Assembly (NCBI RefSeq): GCF_004803895.1
Contig: NZ_CP021978.1
Span: 7,130,001-7,194,000 of the forward strand
From: Streptomyces hawaiiensis
GTDB taxonomy: Bacteria > Actinomycetota > Actinomycetes > Streptomycetales > Streptomycetaceae
Direction of reading: 5' to 3'
Length of the DNA: 64,000 bases
Below the pieces are notes generated by a model. The model was not told where the DNA came from. It searched no databases and was given only the letters and a program-made list of their open reading frames with translations. Positions within the stretch are counted from its first letter, which is position 1. Each line of letters opens with the position of its first letter. Below are positions 47,201-58,200 of the stretch, piece after piece. A program made the position numbers and the translations under genes.

Positions 47201-50200
47201 GGGCGTCTGTCGGAGGTGTTGCCGGAGTACATGGTGCCGTCGGCGGTGGTGGTGCTGGACGCGCTGCCGTTGACGCCCAGCGGCAAGGTGGACCGGCGGG
47301 CCCTTCCCGCGCCCGTTATCGACACTGAGTCCTCGGGCCGAGGCCCCCGGACACCCCAGGAGGAGATCCTCTGCGGAGTGTTCGCCGAGGTCCTGGGAGT
47401 TTCCAGGGTCGATGTCGACAGCAACTTCTTTGAGCTGGGTGGCCATTCGTTGCTGGCGACGCGGTTGATCAGCCGGGTGCGGTCGGTGCTGGGTGTGGAG
47501 TTGTCGGTGCGGGCGGTGTTCGAGGCGCCGACGGTGGCCGCCCTGGCACAGCGGTTGTCGCAGGGCCAGGGGGCTCGGCCGGCGGTGCGGGTCGTCGAGC
47601 GGCCGGACATCGTGCCGTTGTCGTTCGCTCAGCGGCGGTTGTGGTTCCTGCACAGGCTGGAGGGGCCGAGTGCGACGTACAACATGCCGATGGCGATCCG
47701 GCTGTCGGGTGAGCTGGACCGGGACGCGCTGAGGCTGGCGCTGGGTGATGTGGTCGAGCGGCACGAGAGTCTGCGGACGGTATTCGGGGAAGCCGACGGG
47801 GTGCCGTACCAGCGGGTGCTGGATGTGGTGGACGTCGCCATCCCGGTCGTCCCGTTGACGGAGACGGAGCTGGCGCGGGAGACCGCTGAGGCCGCAGCCC
47901 ACGCGTTCGACCTGACCGCGGAGATCCCCCTTCGCGCGACGCTGTTCGAGCTGTCGCCGACCGAGCATGTGCTGCTGCTGGTACTGCACCACATCGCGGG
48001 CGACGGCGGTTCCCTCCGCCCGGCACTCCGGGACGTTGGTGTGGCGTATGTGGCGCGGGCGGGTGGGCGTGTGCCGGGGTGGTCGGAGTTGCCGGTGCAG
48101 TATGTGGATTACACGCTGTGGCAGCAGGAACTGCTAGGTGATGAGGGTGATCCGGACAGTCTGGTGAGCCGTCAGGTGGCGTACTGGTCGAAGACGCTGG
48201 AGGGCCTGCCTGAGCAGCTGGAGTTGCCGGTGGACCGTCCGCGTCCGGCGGTGGCCAGTTATGCCGGTGATGTGGTTCCGCTGGCGGTGGATGCGGAGGT
48301 GCATGGTCGGATTGTGGCGCTGGCTCGGGAGTGTGGGGCGAGTGTGTTCATGGTGTTGCAGGCCGGTCTGGCGGTGTTGCTGAAGCGGCTGGGTGCGGGG
48401 TCGGACATTGCGTTGGGTTCGCCAATCGCGGGGCGGATGGACGAGGCGCTCGATGATCTGGTCGGGTTCTTCGTCAACACTCTTGTGCTGAGGACCGACG
48501 TCTCCGGTGATCCGTCGTTCCGGGAGTTGCTGGGGCGGGTGCGGGAGACGGATCTGGCCGCTTATGCCCATCAGGATGTGCCGTTTGAGCATCTGGTGGA
48601 GGTGCTGAATCCGGCGCGGTCGTTGTCACATCACCCGTTGTTCCAGGTGATGCTGGCGTTCCAGAGTGCTGAGCGTGGTGAACTGTCTCTGCCGGGTGTG
48701 CAGGTTTCGAGCATGCCGGTGGGGACGGGCACCTCCCGCTTCGATTTGCTGTTCAACGTCGATGAGCGGTTCTCGGCGTCGGGTGTGGCGTTGGGGCTTG
48801 AGGGGTTTGTGGAGTTCAGCACGGATCTGTTCGACCGGGGCACGGTGGTGTCGTTGGTGGAACGGCTGGTGCGGGTGCTGGAGCAGGTGGTGGCCGATCC
48901 GGGTGTGCGGGTCGGTGCGGTGGAGCTGCTGTCGGCGGACGAGCGTGCCCAGATCATCGAGGCTCGGAATGCCACCGACCGGGAGGTGATCGTCCCGAGC
49001 GTGCTCTCGGAGGCGTTCGAGGCGCAGGTGCGGGTGACGCCGGCCGGGGTGGCGGTGGTGTGTGACGAGGTCGAGGTTTCGTATGCGGAGTTGAATGAGC
49101 GGGCGAATCGGCTGGCGCGGTTGCTGGTTGCGCGGGGTGCGGGGCCGGAGCGGTTGGTGGGGCTGGCTGTTCCGCGGTCGGTGGAGTTGGTGGTGGCGGT
49201 CCTGGCGGTGTTGAAGGCCGGGGCGGCGTATCTGCCGTTGGATGTGGAGTATCCGCGCGAGCGGTTGGCGTTCATGGTGGGGGATGCGGCGCCGGTGTTG
49301 CTGGTGTCCACCGAGGCGGTGGTGGCCGGCGTGCCGGGGGATGTGGAGCGGGTGCTGCTGGACGATCCGGCGGTGCTGGAGGAGCTGGCCGGTCTGCCCG
49401 CGGGCGATGTCGAGTCTGGTGAGCGGCTGGGTGTGGTGGGGCCGCAGTCGCCGGCGTATGTGATCTACACGTCCGGTTCCACCGGCACACCCAAGGGCGT
49501 GGTGATGACGGTGGAGGCGCTGGCCAATCTGATTGCTTGGCATGTGGCGACGATCGGGGCGGGGCCGGAGGCGTCGGTGGCGCAGTTCACGGCGATCAGT
49601 TTCGATGTGTCGGCGCAGGAGATTCTGGAGACGCTGGGGTCGGGTAAGCGTCTGGTGGTTCCGGATGCTGATGTGCGGCGGGACGCGGCGCGGTTCGTCC
49701 GGTGGCTGGAGGAGTATCGAATCACGGAACTGTACGCGCCGAACGTCATGGTGGAAGCGGTCTGCGAAGCCGCGCTCGAACAACACCGCACCCTTCCCGC
49801 CCTCCACCACATCGGCCAGGCCGGTGAAGCACTGCGACTGAGTTCCGCGGTGCAGGACTTTTTCTCCGCATCCTCCGACCGCCGCATGCACAACCACTAC
49901 GGCCCCGCTGAGACGCACGTCGTCACGGCTCACTCCCTGTCGGACGATGTGACGGGATGGCGGGCGACGGCTCCGATTGGTCGGCCGATTTGGAATACGC
50001 GGGTGTATGTGCTGGATGCCGGGCTGGCGCCGGTGCCGGTGGGTGTTGCGGGTGAGTTGTACATCGCGGGCGCCGCCCTGGCCCGCGGCTACCACGACCG
50101 TCCTGGTCTGACGGCGGAGCGGTTTGTGGCGAATCCGTTCACTCCTGGTGAGCGGATGTATCGCACTGGGGATCTGGTGCGGTGGAATGCCGAGGGTGAG

Positions 50201-53200
50201 CTGGAGTATCTGGGCCGGGCCGACTCCCAGGTGAAGGTGCGGGGTTTCCGGATCGAGCTGGGTGAGGTCGAGACGGTGCTGGCTGGCCGGCCGGAGGTTG
50301 GCCAGGCGGCGGTGATGGTGCGTGAGGACCGTCCCGGTGATCAGCGCATCGTGGCCTATGTGGTGCCGGGTGCGGGGCGTGTGGTGGATGAGCGTGTGCT
50401 GCGTGGGCGTCTGTCGGAGGTGTTGCCGGAGTACATGGTGCCGTCGGCGGTGGTGGTGCTGGACGCGCTGCCGTTGACGCCCAGCGGCAAGGTGGACCGG
50501 CGGGCCCTTCCCGCGCCCGTTATCGACACTGAGTCCTCGGGCCGAGGCCCCCGGACACCCCAGGAGGAGATCCTCTGCGGAGTGTTCGCCGATGTCCTGG
50601 GAGTTTCCAGGGTCGATGTCGACAGCAACTTCTTTGAGCTGGGTGGCCATTCGTTGCTGGCGACGCGGTTGATCAGCCGGGTGCGGTCGGTGCTGGGTGT
50701 GGAGTTGTCGGTGCGGGCGGTGTTCGAGGCGCCGACGGTGGCCGCCCTGGCACAGCTGCTTCCCAGTGCCGGTACGGCCAGGCCGGCGGTGCGGGTCGTA
50801 TCCGAGCGGCCGGACATCGTGCCGTTGTCGTTCGCTCAGCGGCGGTTGTGGTTCCTGCACAGGCTGGAGGGGCCGAGTGCGACGTACAACATGCCGATGG
50901 CGATCCGGCTGTCGGGTGAGCTGGACCGGGACGCGCTGAGGCTGGCGCTGGGTGATGTGGTCGAGCGGCACGAGAGTCTGCGGACGGTGTTTCCCGAGGT
51001 TGATGGGGTGCCGCAGCAGAGGGTGCTGAGTGTCTCTGCGGCGGGCGTGGGGTTGTCGGTGGTGTCGACGGTGGAGGAAGAGCTGCCTGAGAGGCTGGCG
51101 GCCGCGGCTGCCGATGGTTTTGACCTGGCGAACGATCTTCCTTTGCGTGTGACGCTGTTCGAGCTGTCGCCGACCGAACATGTCCTGCTGTTCGTACTGA
51201 ACCACATTGCTGGCGACGGTTGGTCCCTGCGGCCTTTGTCGCGCGACGTCACAGAGGCGTATGTGGCGCGGGTGGGTGGGCGTGTGCCGGGGTGGTCGGA
51301 GTTGCCGGTGCAGTATGTGGATTACACGCTGTGGCAGCAGGAACTGCTCGGTGATGAGAGCGATCCGCAGAGTGTCATCAGCCGTCAGGTCGATTACTGG
51401 AAGACAGCCCTGACGGACATCCCCGACCGGCTGGACGTTCCGGTGGACCGTCCGCGTCCGGCGGTGGCCAGCTATCGAGGCGATCTCATCGACATCCAGA
51501 TGAGCGCGGAGGTGCATGGTCGGATTGTGGCGCTGGCTCGGGAGTGTGGGGCGAGTGTGTTCATGGTGTTGCAGGCCGGTCTGGCGGTGTTGCTGAAGCG
51601 GCTGGGTGCGGGGTCGGACATTGCGTTGGGTTCGCCAATCGCGGGGCGGATGGACGAGGCGCTCGATGATCTGGTCGGGTTCTTCGTCAACACTCTTGTG
51701 CTGAGGACCGACGTCTCCGGTGATCCGTCGTTCCGGGAGTTGCTGGGGCGGGTGCGGGAGACGGATCTGGCCGCTTATGCCCATCAGGATGTGCCGTTTG
51801 AGCATCTGGTGGAGGTGCTGAATCCGGCGCGGTCGTTGTCACATCACCCGTTGTTCCAGGTGATGCTGGCGTTGCAGAACACGCCTGAGGGTGCGTTTGT
51901 TCTGCCCGGTTTGGAGAGTCGTATCGAGCCGGTGGGGACGGGAACGTCGCGGTTCGATCTGTTCTTCAATCTGCGGGAGCGGTTCTCGGCGTCGGGTGTG
52001 GCGTTGGGGCTTGAGGGGTTTGTGGAGTTCAGCACGGATCTGTTCGACCGGGGCACGGTGGTGTCGTTGGTGGAACGGCTGGTGCGGGTGCTGGAGCAGG
52101 TGGTGGCCGATCCGGGTGTGCGGGTCGGTGCGGTGGAGCTGCTGTCGGCGGACGAGCGTGCCCAGATCATCGAGGCTCGGAATGCCACCGACCGGGAGGT
52201 GATCGTCCCGAGCGTGCTCTCGGAGGCGTTCGAGGCGCAGGTGCGGGTGACGCCGGCCGGGGTGGCGGTGGTGTGTGACGAGGTCGAGGTTTCGTATGCG
52301 GAGTTGAATGAGCGGGCGAATCGGCTGGCGCGGTTGCTGGTTGCGCGGGGTGCGGGGCCGGAGCGGTTGGTGGGGCTGGCTGTTCCGCGGTCGGTGGAGT
52401 TGGTGGTGGCGGTCCTGGCGGTGTTGAAGGCCGGGGCGGCGTATCTGCCGTTGGATGTGGAGTATCCGCGCGAGCGGTTGGCGTTCATGGTGGGGGATGC
52501 GGCGCCGGTGTTGCTGGTGTCCACCGAGGCGGTGGTGGCCGGCGTGCCGGGGGATGTGGAGCGGGTGCTGCTGGACGATCCGGCGGTGCTGGAGGAGCTG
52601 GCCGGTCTGCCCGCGGGCGATGTCGAGTCTGGTGAGCGGCTGGGTGTGGTGGGGCCGCAGTCGCCGGCGTATGTGATCTACACGTCCGGTTCCACCGGCA
52701 CACCCAAGGGCGTCGTGGTGGCGCAGGAGAGTGTGGCTGATCTGTTGTCCTGGGCGGTGCGGGCGTTTGACCGGGGGCGGTTGTCGCATGTGCTGGCCGC
52801 GACGTCACTGAGTTTCGATGTGTCGGTGTTCGAGCTGTTCGCTCCGTTGGTGTCGGGTGGCTCGGTGGAGGTGGTGCGCGATGTGCTGGCACTGCTGGGC
52901 CGGCCGTGGTCGGGCAGCTTGATCAGTGCGGTTCCCTCGGCTCTGGCGCAGGTGGTCGGACAACCGGATCTGGCCGTGAAGGCGCAGACGGTGGTGCTGG
53001 CCGGGGAGGCACTCTCGGCGCAGGTGGTCGCGGATATCCGGGCCGCCATGCCGGGGTGCCAGGTGGCCAACATCTACGGCCCGACCGAGGCCACGGTCTA
53101 TGCCACAGCCTGGTTCGCCGGTGTGGACCACACTGTCACCCCGCCGATTGGTCGGCCGATTTGGAATACGCGGGTGTATGTGCTGGATGCCGGGCTGGCG

Positions 53201-55234
53201 CCGGTGCCGGTGGGTGTTGCGGGTGAGTTGTATCTGGCGGGCGTGGGTCTGGCGCGCGGGTATCTGAACCGTCCTGGTCTGACGGCGGAGCGGTTTGTGG
53301 CGAATCCGTTCACTCCTGGTGAGCGGATGTATCGCACTGGGGATCTGGTGCGGTGGAATGCCGAGGGTGAGCTGGAGTATCTGGGCCGGGCCGACTCCCA
53401 GGTGAAGGTGCGGGGTTTCCGGATCGAGCTGGGTGAGGTCGAGACGGTGCTGGCTGGCCGGCCGGAGGTTGGCCAGGCGGCGGTGATGGTGCGTGAGGAC
53501 CGTCCCGGTGATCAGCGCATCGTCGCCTATGTCGTACCGAAGACCGCATCAGCGCAGTCGAGCGACCAGGTGGAGGACGAACAGGTCGACGAATGGCAGC
53601 AGGTCTACGATTCCATCTACGGGCAGACCAAGGACAGCGCCGGCTTCGGTGACGACTTCACCGGATGGGTCAGCAGCTACGACGGGGAGCCCATCCCCCT
53701 GGAACAGATGCGTGCCTGGCGAGACGCGACTGTTGAGCGCATTCTGAGCCACACACCGGAACGCGTCCTGGAGATCGGCGTCGGCAGTGGCCTGTTGCTG
53801 GCCCACCTCGCCCAGCACTGTGACGAATACTGGGCAAGCGACTTCTCGTCCGCCGTCATCGATAAGCTGAGGTCCGACGTCGCTGGACATCCGGAGATCG
53901 CGGAACGGCTGACGCTCCTGTGTCGGCCCGCAGACGTGACCAGCGACCTGCCGGAGAACCATTTCGACACGATAGTCATCAATTCCGTGGTCCAGTACTT
54001 CCCGAGTCGCTCCTATCTCCTTCAGGTGCTGGAGAACTCACTTCGGCTCCTCAGGCCGGGTGGCCGCCTGCTCATCGGCGATGTGCGGAATTTTGATTTG
54101 CTGAGCAGCTTCCATGCCGCTGTGCAACTCGCGCGTTCCGCCACGGAGGACGATGTACCGACCGTGCGCCGGGCAGTCAAACGTGCCGTGTCCGACGAGA
54201 AGGAACTCCTCGTCTCACCCGCCTTCTTTGCAGCTTCGGCCGACCTGTTCCACGACGTAAACGCGGTCGACATCCGTATCAAGCAAGGTGGGCACCTCAA
54301 TGAGCTGACCCGCTATCGATACGACGTCACCCTGCACAAGCAAGCGACGTCGACCGTCTCCCTAGCACAGGCCGACTCCCTGCGATGGGGACGCGAAGTG
54401 TCCGACATGGAGGAGCTCGCTCGGTACCTGACTCAGCAGCGGCCGTCCGCTCTCCGCGTCACGGGTGTCGCCAACGGGCGGCTGGCCCATGAGATCGCCG
54501 CGGTGCATGCGATGGAAGCGGATGAGCCGATGGCGGAAGTACGCAGACGAGCCGCCGATTCCGATAGCGCCGGATGGGACCCCGAACAGTTCCAGGCACT
54601 CGGTGAAGAACAAGGGTACGGCGTGGTGACGACGTGGTCGGGCGCCAGCCATGACGGAGCCTTCGACGTTGTGTTCCACACTGCTACGGACACGGCAGCC
54701 GCACTCACCGACGTCTACCTTTCGGCGGAGGGGAGCACGTCGACGACCTCCGGAATGACGAACGACCCCGCCGGCCACCGTCAGAAGAAAACACTCGTTA
54801 CCTCGCTGCGTAGGCAACTGTCCGAAGCATTGCCGGAGTACATGGTGCCGTCGGCGGTGGTGGTGCTGGACGAGCTGCCGTTGACGCCCAGCGGCAAGCT
54901 GGACCGTCGCGCCCTACCTACGCCGGACTTCAGCGGACGGGCGGGCGGACGAAGGCCGCGCACCCCGCAGGAAGAGGTGCTGTGCGATCTGTTCGCTGAA
55001 GTACTCGGCCTGCCACGGGTCGGTGTCGATGACAGTTTCTTTGATCTGGGCGGCCACTCGTTGCTGGCGACGCGGCTGATCAGCCGGGTCCGATCGGTGC
55101 TGGGGGTTGAGCTTTCGATCGGAAGCATCTTCGATGCGCCCACCGTCGCGAGTATGGCCAGTTCCTTGAAAATGGTTGAAAAGACACAGAGGCCGAAGCT
55201 GCGTCGCATGCAGCGGCCGGGGGAGACGCGATGA
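41225..55234 (+). CDS. Four-module nonribosomal peptide synthetase (acyl-Phe, Ser, Pro, N-methyl-Ala)
   Basis: The 4669-residue protein reads C(starter)-A-T, C-A-T, C-A-T, C-A-nMT-T. C1 (about 15-445) is a lipo-initiation domain with HHIVLDA in place of HHxxxDG. The A pockets read by eye as: A1 (470-965) DAWTVAAVCK, Phe; A2 (1528-2033) DVWHISLVDK, Ser; A3 (2589-3096) DVQYGAHVVK, Pro; A4 (from 3662) DVFAVAIVYK, not in my set of standard codes. An N-methyltransferase with VLEIGVGSG (about 4181) is inserted in A4. Carrier serines lie in GGHSLL near 1007, 2075, 3142 and 4612. C2-C4 have HHIAADG, HHIAGDG and NHIAGDG. The order Phe-Ser-Pro-(NMe)X with an acyl start equals the first four residues of A54556/ADEP, in which X is Ala. 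No epimerase is present, matching an all-L peptide. The ATG 41225 lacks a good ribosome site; TTG 41249 with GGGAG is an alternative. Confidence 0.93.
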   Translation: MREDGSITLSSGRRGIVLPLSSAQREVWFAQQLDVANPFYNVGGYLEILGPIDATLFEAALRQTVSEAEALHVRFVEQEGEPGQILEPPSRWPLHHIDVSDAPDPRAAAEEWMRADLAKPYNLAQGPLFRQALFTVAPDRFLWYEGSHHIVLDALSHSLIIRRVAEVYTSLVDDQPVPATRFGSLTSLLDDEAEYRQSARYEKSRTYWLNRFHDQPETVRLAGPPMAMPSTFLRRTAYLPHGVWQLVRKAAAETGTTVPNVITAAVAAFLQRMTNAREVVLGLAVTGRDSSWLRRVPGMLAHAVPLRIPIGSATIMTDLIRQTSQESFQALRHLRYSSEELRRDLPARGGRQNIFGPLVNYMSFDYDLRMGPHRTYFHNISNGPVEDLSIAVYDTHDGQDIRLDFDANPQLYSPSEIVTLQQRFLRFLESSLSVGIDQPIARAVLLSADERAQIIEARNATDREVIVPSVLSEAFEAQVRVTPAGVAVVCDEVEVSYAELNERANRLARLLVARGAGPERLVGLAVPRSVELVVAVLAVLKAGAAYLPLDVEYPRERLAFMVGDAAPVLLVSTEAVVAGVPGDVERVLLDDPAVLEELAGLPAGDVESGERLGVVGPQSPAYVIYTSGSTGTPKGVVVTHAGAASLVSQQVDGLGVGADSRVLQFASPSFDAMFWEWCMALLTGAALVLADNQRLAPGPALAELAAEHRVTHATIPPAALAIMAPDSLPMVTTLVVAGEASSAALVSDWAPGRTMINAYGPTESTVCATMTGPLTGTGTPPIGRPIWNTRVYVLDAGLAPVPVGVAGELYLAGVGLARGYLNRPGLTAERFVANPFTPGERMYRTGDLVRWNAEGELEYLGRADSQVKVRGFRIELGEVETVLAGRPEVGQAAVMVREDRPGDQRIVAYVVPGAGRVVDERVLRGRLSEVLPEYMVPSAVVVLDALPLTPNGKLDRRALPAPDFGGGRGVRRGPRSPQEEVLCAAFAEVLGVGQVGVDDSFFELGGHSLLATRLISRVRSVLGVELSVRAVFEAPTVAALAQRLSQGQGARPAVRVVERPDIVPLSFAQRRLWFLHRLEGPSATYNMPMAIRLSGELDRDALRLALGDVVERHESLRTVFGEADGVPYQRVLDVVDVAIPVVPLTETELARETAEAAAHAFDLTAEIPLRATLFELSPTEHVLLLVLHHIAADGWSIVPLSRDLALAYTARTAHRAPEWSRLPVQYADYVAWQRELLGSEEEPNSLISQQVGYWTDALAGIPERLNLPADRPHPAVATFTGGVVPFAFSADAHQSAVALARETGSTVFMVVQAALAALLHKLGAGTDIPIGSPIAGRTDQALDGVVGIFVNTLVLRTDVSGDPSFRELLARVRETDLAAYAHQDVPFEHLVEVLSPARSLSHHPLFQVMLAAEDVNTGLIDLPGLASSLQPLGTGTAKFDLSLSYSELHSEDGTPAGIDCRIEYSADLFDHATAERIGAYLTRFLEAAVNHTDSSVRNLDILTTTEHLRIEEEWNDTAHNVVELTLTELFEEQAARTPGRTALVFEDSELTYGDLHARADSLASLLTSFGAGPERVVAVAVPRSIDLVVALLAVLKSGAAYLPLDPDDPSERTAFVLDDAQPILLLVTEETSTLLPQTGSTPERIVLDSPETRIRLARSADDREQPEPGERPTTPLPQHPAYVIYTSGSTGRPKGVPIPHSGIVNRLLWMQAQYGLTGEDRVLQKTPSSFDVSVWEFFWPLIAGAGLVIARPGGHKDPAYLADLINEQQVTTAHFVPSMLRAFLSRPAAATCTSLRQVICSGEALTADLAQAFHTTLSIPLHNLYGPTEASVDVTYHACASETEDKHPPIGRPIWNTRVYVLDAGLAPVPVGVAGELYLAGVGLARGYLNRPGLTAERFVANPFTPGERMYRTGDLVRWNAEGELEYLGRADSQVKVRGFRIELGEVETVLAGRPEVGQAAVMVREDRPGDQRIVAYVVPGAGRVVDERVLRGRLSEVLPEYMVPSAVVVLDALPLTPSGKVDRRALPAPVIDTESSGRGPRTPQEEILCGVFAEVLGVSRVDVDSNFFELGGHSLLATRLISRVRSVLGVELSVRAVFEAPTVAALAQRLSQGQGARPAVRVVERPDIVPLSFAQRRLWFLHRLEGPSATYNMPMAIRLSGELDRDALRLALGDVVERHESLRTVFGEADGVPYQRVLDVVDVAIPVVPLTETELARETAEAAAHAFDLTAEIPLRATLFELSPTEHVLLLVLHHIAGDGGSLRPALRDVGVAYVARAGGRVPGWSELPVQYVDYTLWQQELLGDEGDPDSLVSRQVAYWSKTLEGLPEQLELPVDRPRPAVASYAGDVVPLAVDAEVHGRIVALARECGASVFMVLQAGLAVLLKRLGAGSDIALGSPIAGRMDEALDDLVGFFVNTLVLRTDVSGDPSFRELLGRVRETDLAAYAHQDVPFEHLVEVLNPARSLSHHPLFQVMLAFQSAERGELSLPGVQVSSMPVGTGTSRFDLLFNVDERFSASGVALGLEGFVEFSTDLFDRGTVVSLVERLVRVLEQVVADPGVRVGAVELLSADERAQIIEARNATDREVIVPSVLSEAFEAQVRVTPAGVAVVCDEVEVSYAELNERANRLARLLVARGAGPERLVGLAVPRSVELVVAVLAVLKAGAAYLPLDVEYPRERLAFMVGDAAPVLLVSTEAVVAGVPGDVERVLLDDPAVLEELAGLPAGDVESGERLGVVGPQSPAYVIYTSGSTGTPKGVVMTVEALANLIAWHVATIGAGPEASVAQFTAISFDVSAQEILETLGSGKRLVVPDADVRRDAARFVRWLEEYRITELYAPNVMVEAVCEAALEQHRTLPALHHIGQAGEALRLSSAVQDFFSASSDRRMHNHYGPAETHVVTAHSLSDDVTGWRATAPIGRPIWNTRVYVLDAGLAPVPVGVAGELYIAGAALARGYHDRPGLTAERFVANPFTPGERMYRTGDLVRWNAEGELEYLGRADSQVKVRGFRIELGEVETVLAGRPEVGQAAVMVREDRPGDQRIVAYVVPGAGRVVDERVLRGRLSEVLPEYMVPSAVVVLDALPLTPSGKVDRRALPAPVIDTESSGRGPRTPQEEILCGVFADVLGVSRVDVDSNFFELGGHSLLATRLISRVRSVLGVELSVRAVFEAPTVAALAQLLPSAGTARPAVRVVSERPDIVPLSFAQRRLWFLHRLEGPSATYNMPMAIRLSGELDRDALRLALGDVVERHESLRTVFPEVDGVPQQRVLSVSAAGVGLSVVSTVEEELPERLAAAAADGFDLANDLPLRVTLFELSPTEHVLLFVLNHIAGDGWSLRPLSRDVTEAYVARVGGRVPGWSELPVQYVDYTLWQQELLGDESDPQSVISRQVDYWKTALTDIPDRLDVPVDRPRPAVASYRGDLIDIQMSAEVHGRIVALARECGASVFMVLQAGLAVLLKRLGAGSDIALGSPIAGRMDEALDDLVGFFVNTLVLRTDVSGDPSFRELLGRVRETDLAAYAHQDVPFEHLVEVLNPARSLSHHPLFQVMLALQNTPEGAFVLPGLESRIEPVGTGTSRFDLFFNLRERFSASGVALGLEGFVEFSTDLFDRGTVVSLVERLVRVLEQVVADPGVRVGAVELLSADERAQIIEARNATDREVIVPSVLSEAFEAQVRVTPAGVAVVCDEVEVSYAELNERANRLARLLVARGAGPERLVGLAVPRSVELVVAVLAVLKAGAAYLPLDVEYPRERLAFMVGDAAPVLLVSTEAVVAGVPGDVERVLLDDPAVLEELAGLPAGDVESGERLGVVGPQSPAYVIYTSGSTGTPKGVVVAQESVADLLSWAVRAFDRGRLSHVLAATSLSFDVSVFELFAPLVSGGSVEVVRDVLALLGRPWSGSLISAVPSALAQVVGQPDLAVKAQTVVLAGEALSAQVVADIRAAMPGCQVANIYGPTEATVYATAWFAGVDHTVTPPIGRPIWNTRVYVLDAGLAPVPVGVAGELYLAGVGLARGYLNRPGLTAERFVANPFTPGERMYRTGDLVRWNAEGELEYLGRADSQVKVRGFRIELGEVETVLAGRPEVGQAAVMVREDRPGDQRIVAYVVPKTASAQSSDQVEDEQVDEWQQVYDSIYGQTKDSAGFGDDFTGWVSSYDGEPIPLEQMRAWRDATVERILSHTPERVLEIGVGSGLLLAHLAQHCDEYWASDFSSAVIDKLRSDVAGHPEIAERLTLLCRPADVTSDLPENHFDTIVINSVVQYFPSRSYLLQVLENSLRLLRPGGRLLIGDVRNFDLLSSFHAAVQLARSATEDDVPTVRRAVKRAVSDEKELLVSPAFFAASADLFHDVNAVDIRIKQGGHLNELTRYRYDVTLHKQATSTVSLAQADSLRWGREVSDMEELARYLTQQRPSALRVTGVANGRLAHEIAAVHAMEADEPMAEVRRRAADSDSAGWDPEQFQALGEEQGYGVVTTWSGASHDGAFDVVFHTATDTAAALTDVYLSAEGSTSTTSGMTNDPAGHRQKKTLVTSLRRQLSEALPEYMVPSAVVVLDELPLTPSGKLDRRALPTPDFSGRAGGRRPRTPQEEVLCDLFAEVLGLPRVGVDDSFFDLGGHSLLATRLISRVRSVLGVELSIGSIFDAPTVASMASSLKMVEKTQRPKLRRMQRPGETR
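48035..49816 (+). repeat. Near-identical 1.8-kb NRPS repeat (copy 2 at about 58834-60615)
   Basis: Most of C3 and the first two thirds of A3 recur 10,799 bases downstream as C6 and A6. By eye the copies are almost base-identical until the pocket segment that starts near 49817 and 60616. Confidence 0.8.
51508..53523 (+). repeat. Near-identical 2.0-kb NRPS repeat (copy 2 at about 55923-57938)
   Basis: The C-terminal lobe of C4 plus nearly all of A4 recurs 4,415 bases downstream as C5/A5. The copies look base-identical and diverge where the N-methyltransferase insertion begins in module 4. Confidence 0.85.
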
Positions 55235-58200
55235 TTCCGTTGTCGTTCGCTCAGCAGCGGTTGTGGTTCCTGCATCAGTTGGAAGGCCCCAACGGGACGT
55301 ACAACATCCCCTTGGCGATGAGGCTGTCGGGTGAGCTGGACCGGGACGCGCTGAGGCTGGCGCTGGGTGATGTGGTCGAGCGGCACGAGAGTCTGCGGAC
55401 GGTGTTTCCCGAGGTTGATGGGGTGCCGCAGCAGAGGGTGCTGAGTGTCTCTGCGGCGGGCGTGGGGTTGTCGGTGGTGTCGACGGTGGAGGAAGAGCTG
55501 CCTGAGAGGCTGGCGGCCGCGGCTGCCGATGGTTTTGACCTGGCGAACGATCTTCCTTTGCGTGTGACGCTGTTCGAGCTGTCGCCGACCGAACATGTCC
55601 TGCTGCTCGTGCTGAACCACATTGCCGCTGACGGCTGGTCCTTCGCCCCTCTGTCGCGGGACGTTGGTGTGGCGTATGTGGCGCGGGCGGGTGGGCGTGT
55701 GCCGGGGTGGTCGGAGTTGCCGGTGCAGTATGTGGATTACACGCTGTGGCAGCAGGAACTGCTTGGTGATGAGGGTGATCCGGACAGTCTGGTGAGCCGT
55801 CAGGTGGCGTACTGGTCGAAGACGCTGGAGGGCCTGCCTGAGCAGCTGGAGTTGCCGGTGGACCGTCCGCGTCCGGCGGTGGCCAGTTATGCCGGTGATG
55901 TGGTTCCGCTGGCGGTGGATGCGGAGGTGCATGGTCGGATTGTGGCGCTGGCTCGGGAGTGTGGGGCGAGTGTGTTCATGGTGTTGCAGGCCGGTCTGGC
56001 GGTGTTGCTGAAGCGGCTGGGTGCGGGGTCGGACATTGCGTTGGGTTCGCCAATCGCGGGGCGGATGGACGAGGCGCTCGATGATCTGGTCGGGTTCTTC
56101 GTCAACACTCTTGTGCTGAGGACCGACGTCTCCGGTGATCCGTCGTTCCGGGAGTTGCTGGGGCGGGTGCGGGAGACGGATCTGGCCGCTTATGCCCATC
56201 AGGATGTGCCGTTTGAGCATCTGGTGGAGGTGCTGAATCCGGCGCGGTCGTTGTCACATCACCCGTTGTTCCAGGTGATGCTGGCGTTGCAGAACACGCC
56301 TGAGGGTGCGTTTGTTCTGCCCGGTTTGGAGAGTCGTATCGAGCCGGTGGGGACGGGAACGTCGCGGTTCGATCTGTTCTTCAATCTGCGGGAGCGGTTC
56401 TCGGCGTCGGGTGTGGCGTTGGGGCTTGAGGGGTTTGTGGAGTTCAGCACGGATCTGTTCGACCGGGGCACGGTGGTGTCGTTGGTGGAACGGCTGGTGC
56501 GGGTGCTGGAGCAGGTGGTGGCCGATCCGGGTGTGCGGGTCGGTGCGGTGGAGCTGCTGTCGGCGGACGAGCGTGCCCAGATCATCGAGGCTCGGAATGC
56601 CACCGACCGGGAGGTGATCGTCCCGAGCGTGCTCTCGGAGGCGTTCGAGGCGCAGGTGCGGGTGACGCCGGCCGGGGTGGCGGTGGTGTGTGACGAGGTC
56701 GAGGTTTCGTATGCGGAGTTGAATGAGCGGGCGAATCGGCTGGCGCGGTTGCTGGTTGCGCGGGGTGCGGGGCCGGAGCGGTTGGTGGGGCTGGCTGTTC
56801 CGCGGTCGGTGGAGTTGGTGGTGGCGGTCCTGGCGGTGTTGAAGGCCGGGGCGGCGTATCTGCCGTTGGATGTGGAGTATCCGCGCGAGCGGTTGGCGTT
56901 CATGGTGGGGGATGCGGCGCCGGTGTTGCTGGTGTCCACCGAGGCGGTGGTGGCCGGCGTGCCGGGGGATGTGGAGCGGGTGCTGCTGGACGATCCGGCG
57001 GTGCTGGAGGAGCTGGCCGGTCTGCCCGCGGGCGATGTCGAGTCTGGTGAGCGGCTGGGTGTGGTGGGGCCGCAGTCGCCGGCGTATGTGATCTACACGT
57101 CCGGTTCCACCGGCACACCCAAGGGCGTCGTGGTGGCGCAGGAGAGTGTGGCTGATCTGTTGTCCTGGGCGGTGCGGGCGTTTGACCGGGGGCGGTTGTC
57201 GCATGTGCTGGCCGCGACGTCACTGAGTTTCGATGTGTCGGTGTTCGAGCTGTTCGCTCCGTTGGTGTCGGGTGGCTCGGTGGAGGTGGTGCGCGATGTG
57301 CTGGCACTGCTGGGCCGGCCGTGGTCGGGCAGCTTGATCAGTGCGGTTCCCTCGGCTCTGGCGCAGGTGGTCGGACAACCGGATCTGGCCGTGAAGGCGC
57401 AGACGGTGGTGCTGGCCGGGGAGGCACTCTCGGCGCAGGTGGTCGCGGATATCCGGGCCGCCATGCCGGGGTGCCAGGTGGCCAACATCTACGGCCCGAC
57501 CGAGGCCACGGTCTATGCCACAGCCTGGTTCGCCGGTGTGGACCACACTGTCACCCCGCCGATTGGTCGGCCGATTTGGAATACGCGGGTGTATGTGCTG
57601 GATGCCGGGCTGGCGCCGGTGCCGGTGGGTGTTGCGGGTGAGTTGTATCTGGCGGGCGTGGGTCTGGCGCGCGGGTATCTGAACCGTCCTGGTCTGACGG
57701 CGGAGCGGTTTGTGGCGAATCCGTTCACTCCTGGTGAGCGGATGTATCGCACTGGGGATCTGGTGCGGTGGAATGCCGAGGGTGAGCTGGAGTATCTGGG
57801 CCGGGCCGACTCCCAGGTGAAGGTGCGGGGTTTCCGGATCGAGCTGGGTGAGGTCGAGACGGTGCTGGCTGGCCGGCCGGAGGTTGGCCAGGCGGCGGTG
57901 ATGGTGCGTGAGGACCGTCCCGGTGATCAGCGCATCGTGGCCTATGTGGTGCCGGGTGCGGGGCGTGTGGTGGATGAGCGTGTGCTGCGTGGGCGTCTGT
58001 CGGAGGTGTTGCCGGAGTACATGGTGCCGTCGGCGGTGGTGGTGCTGGACGCGCTGCCGTTGACGCCGAACGGGAAGCTGGACCGGCGGGCCCTTCCCGC
58101 GCCCGATTTTGGTGGTGGTCGGGGGGTGCGGCGTGGTCCGCGGTCGCCGCAGGAGGAGGTGCTGTGTGCGGCGTTCGCTGAGGTGCTGGGTGTGGGGCAG

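Noticed and set aside
48626-51805. Very long minus-strand open frame (1059 codons) inside the NRPS, and similar ones at 43445-45391, 46505-47992 and 57220-58608
   Set aside because: Their translations are rich in Arg, His, Pro and Gln and repeat with the NRPS repeats. They are antisense shadows of high-GC coding sequence.
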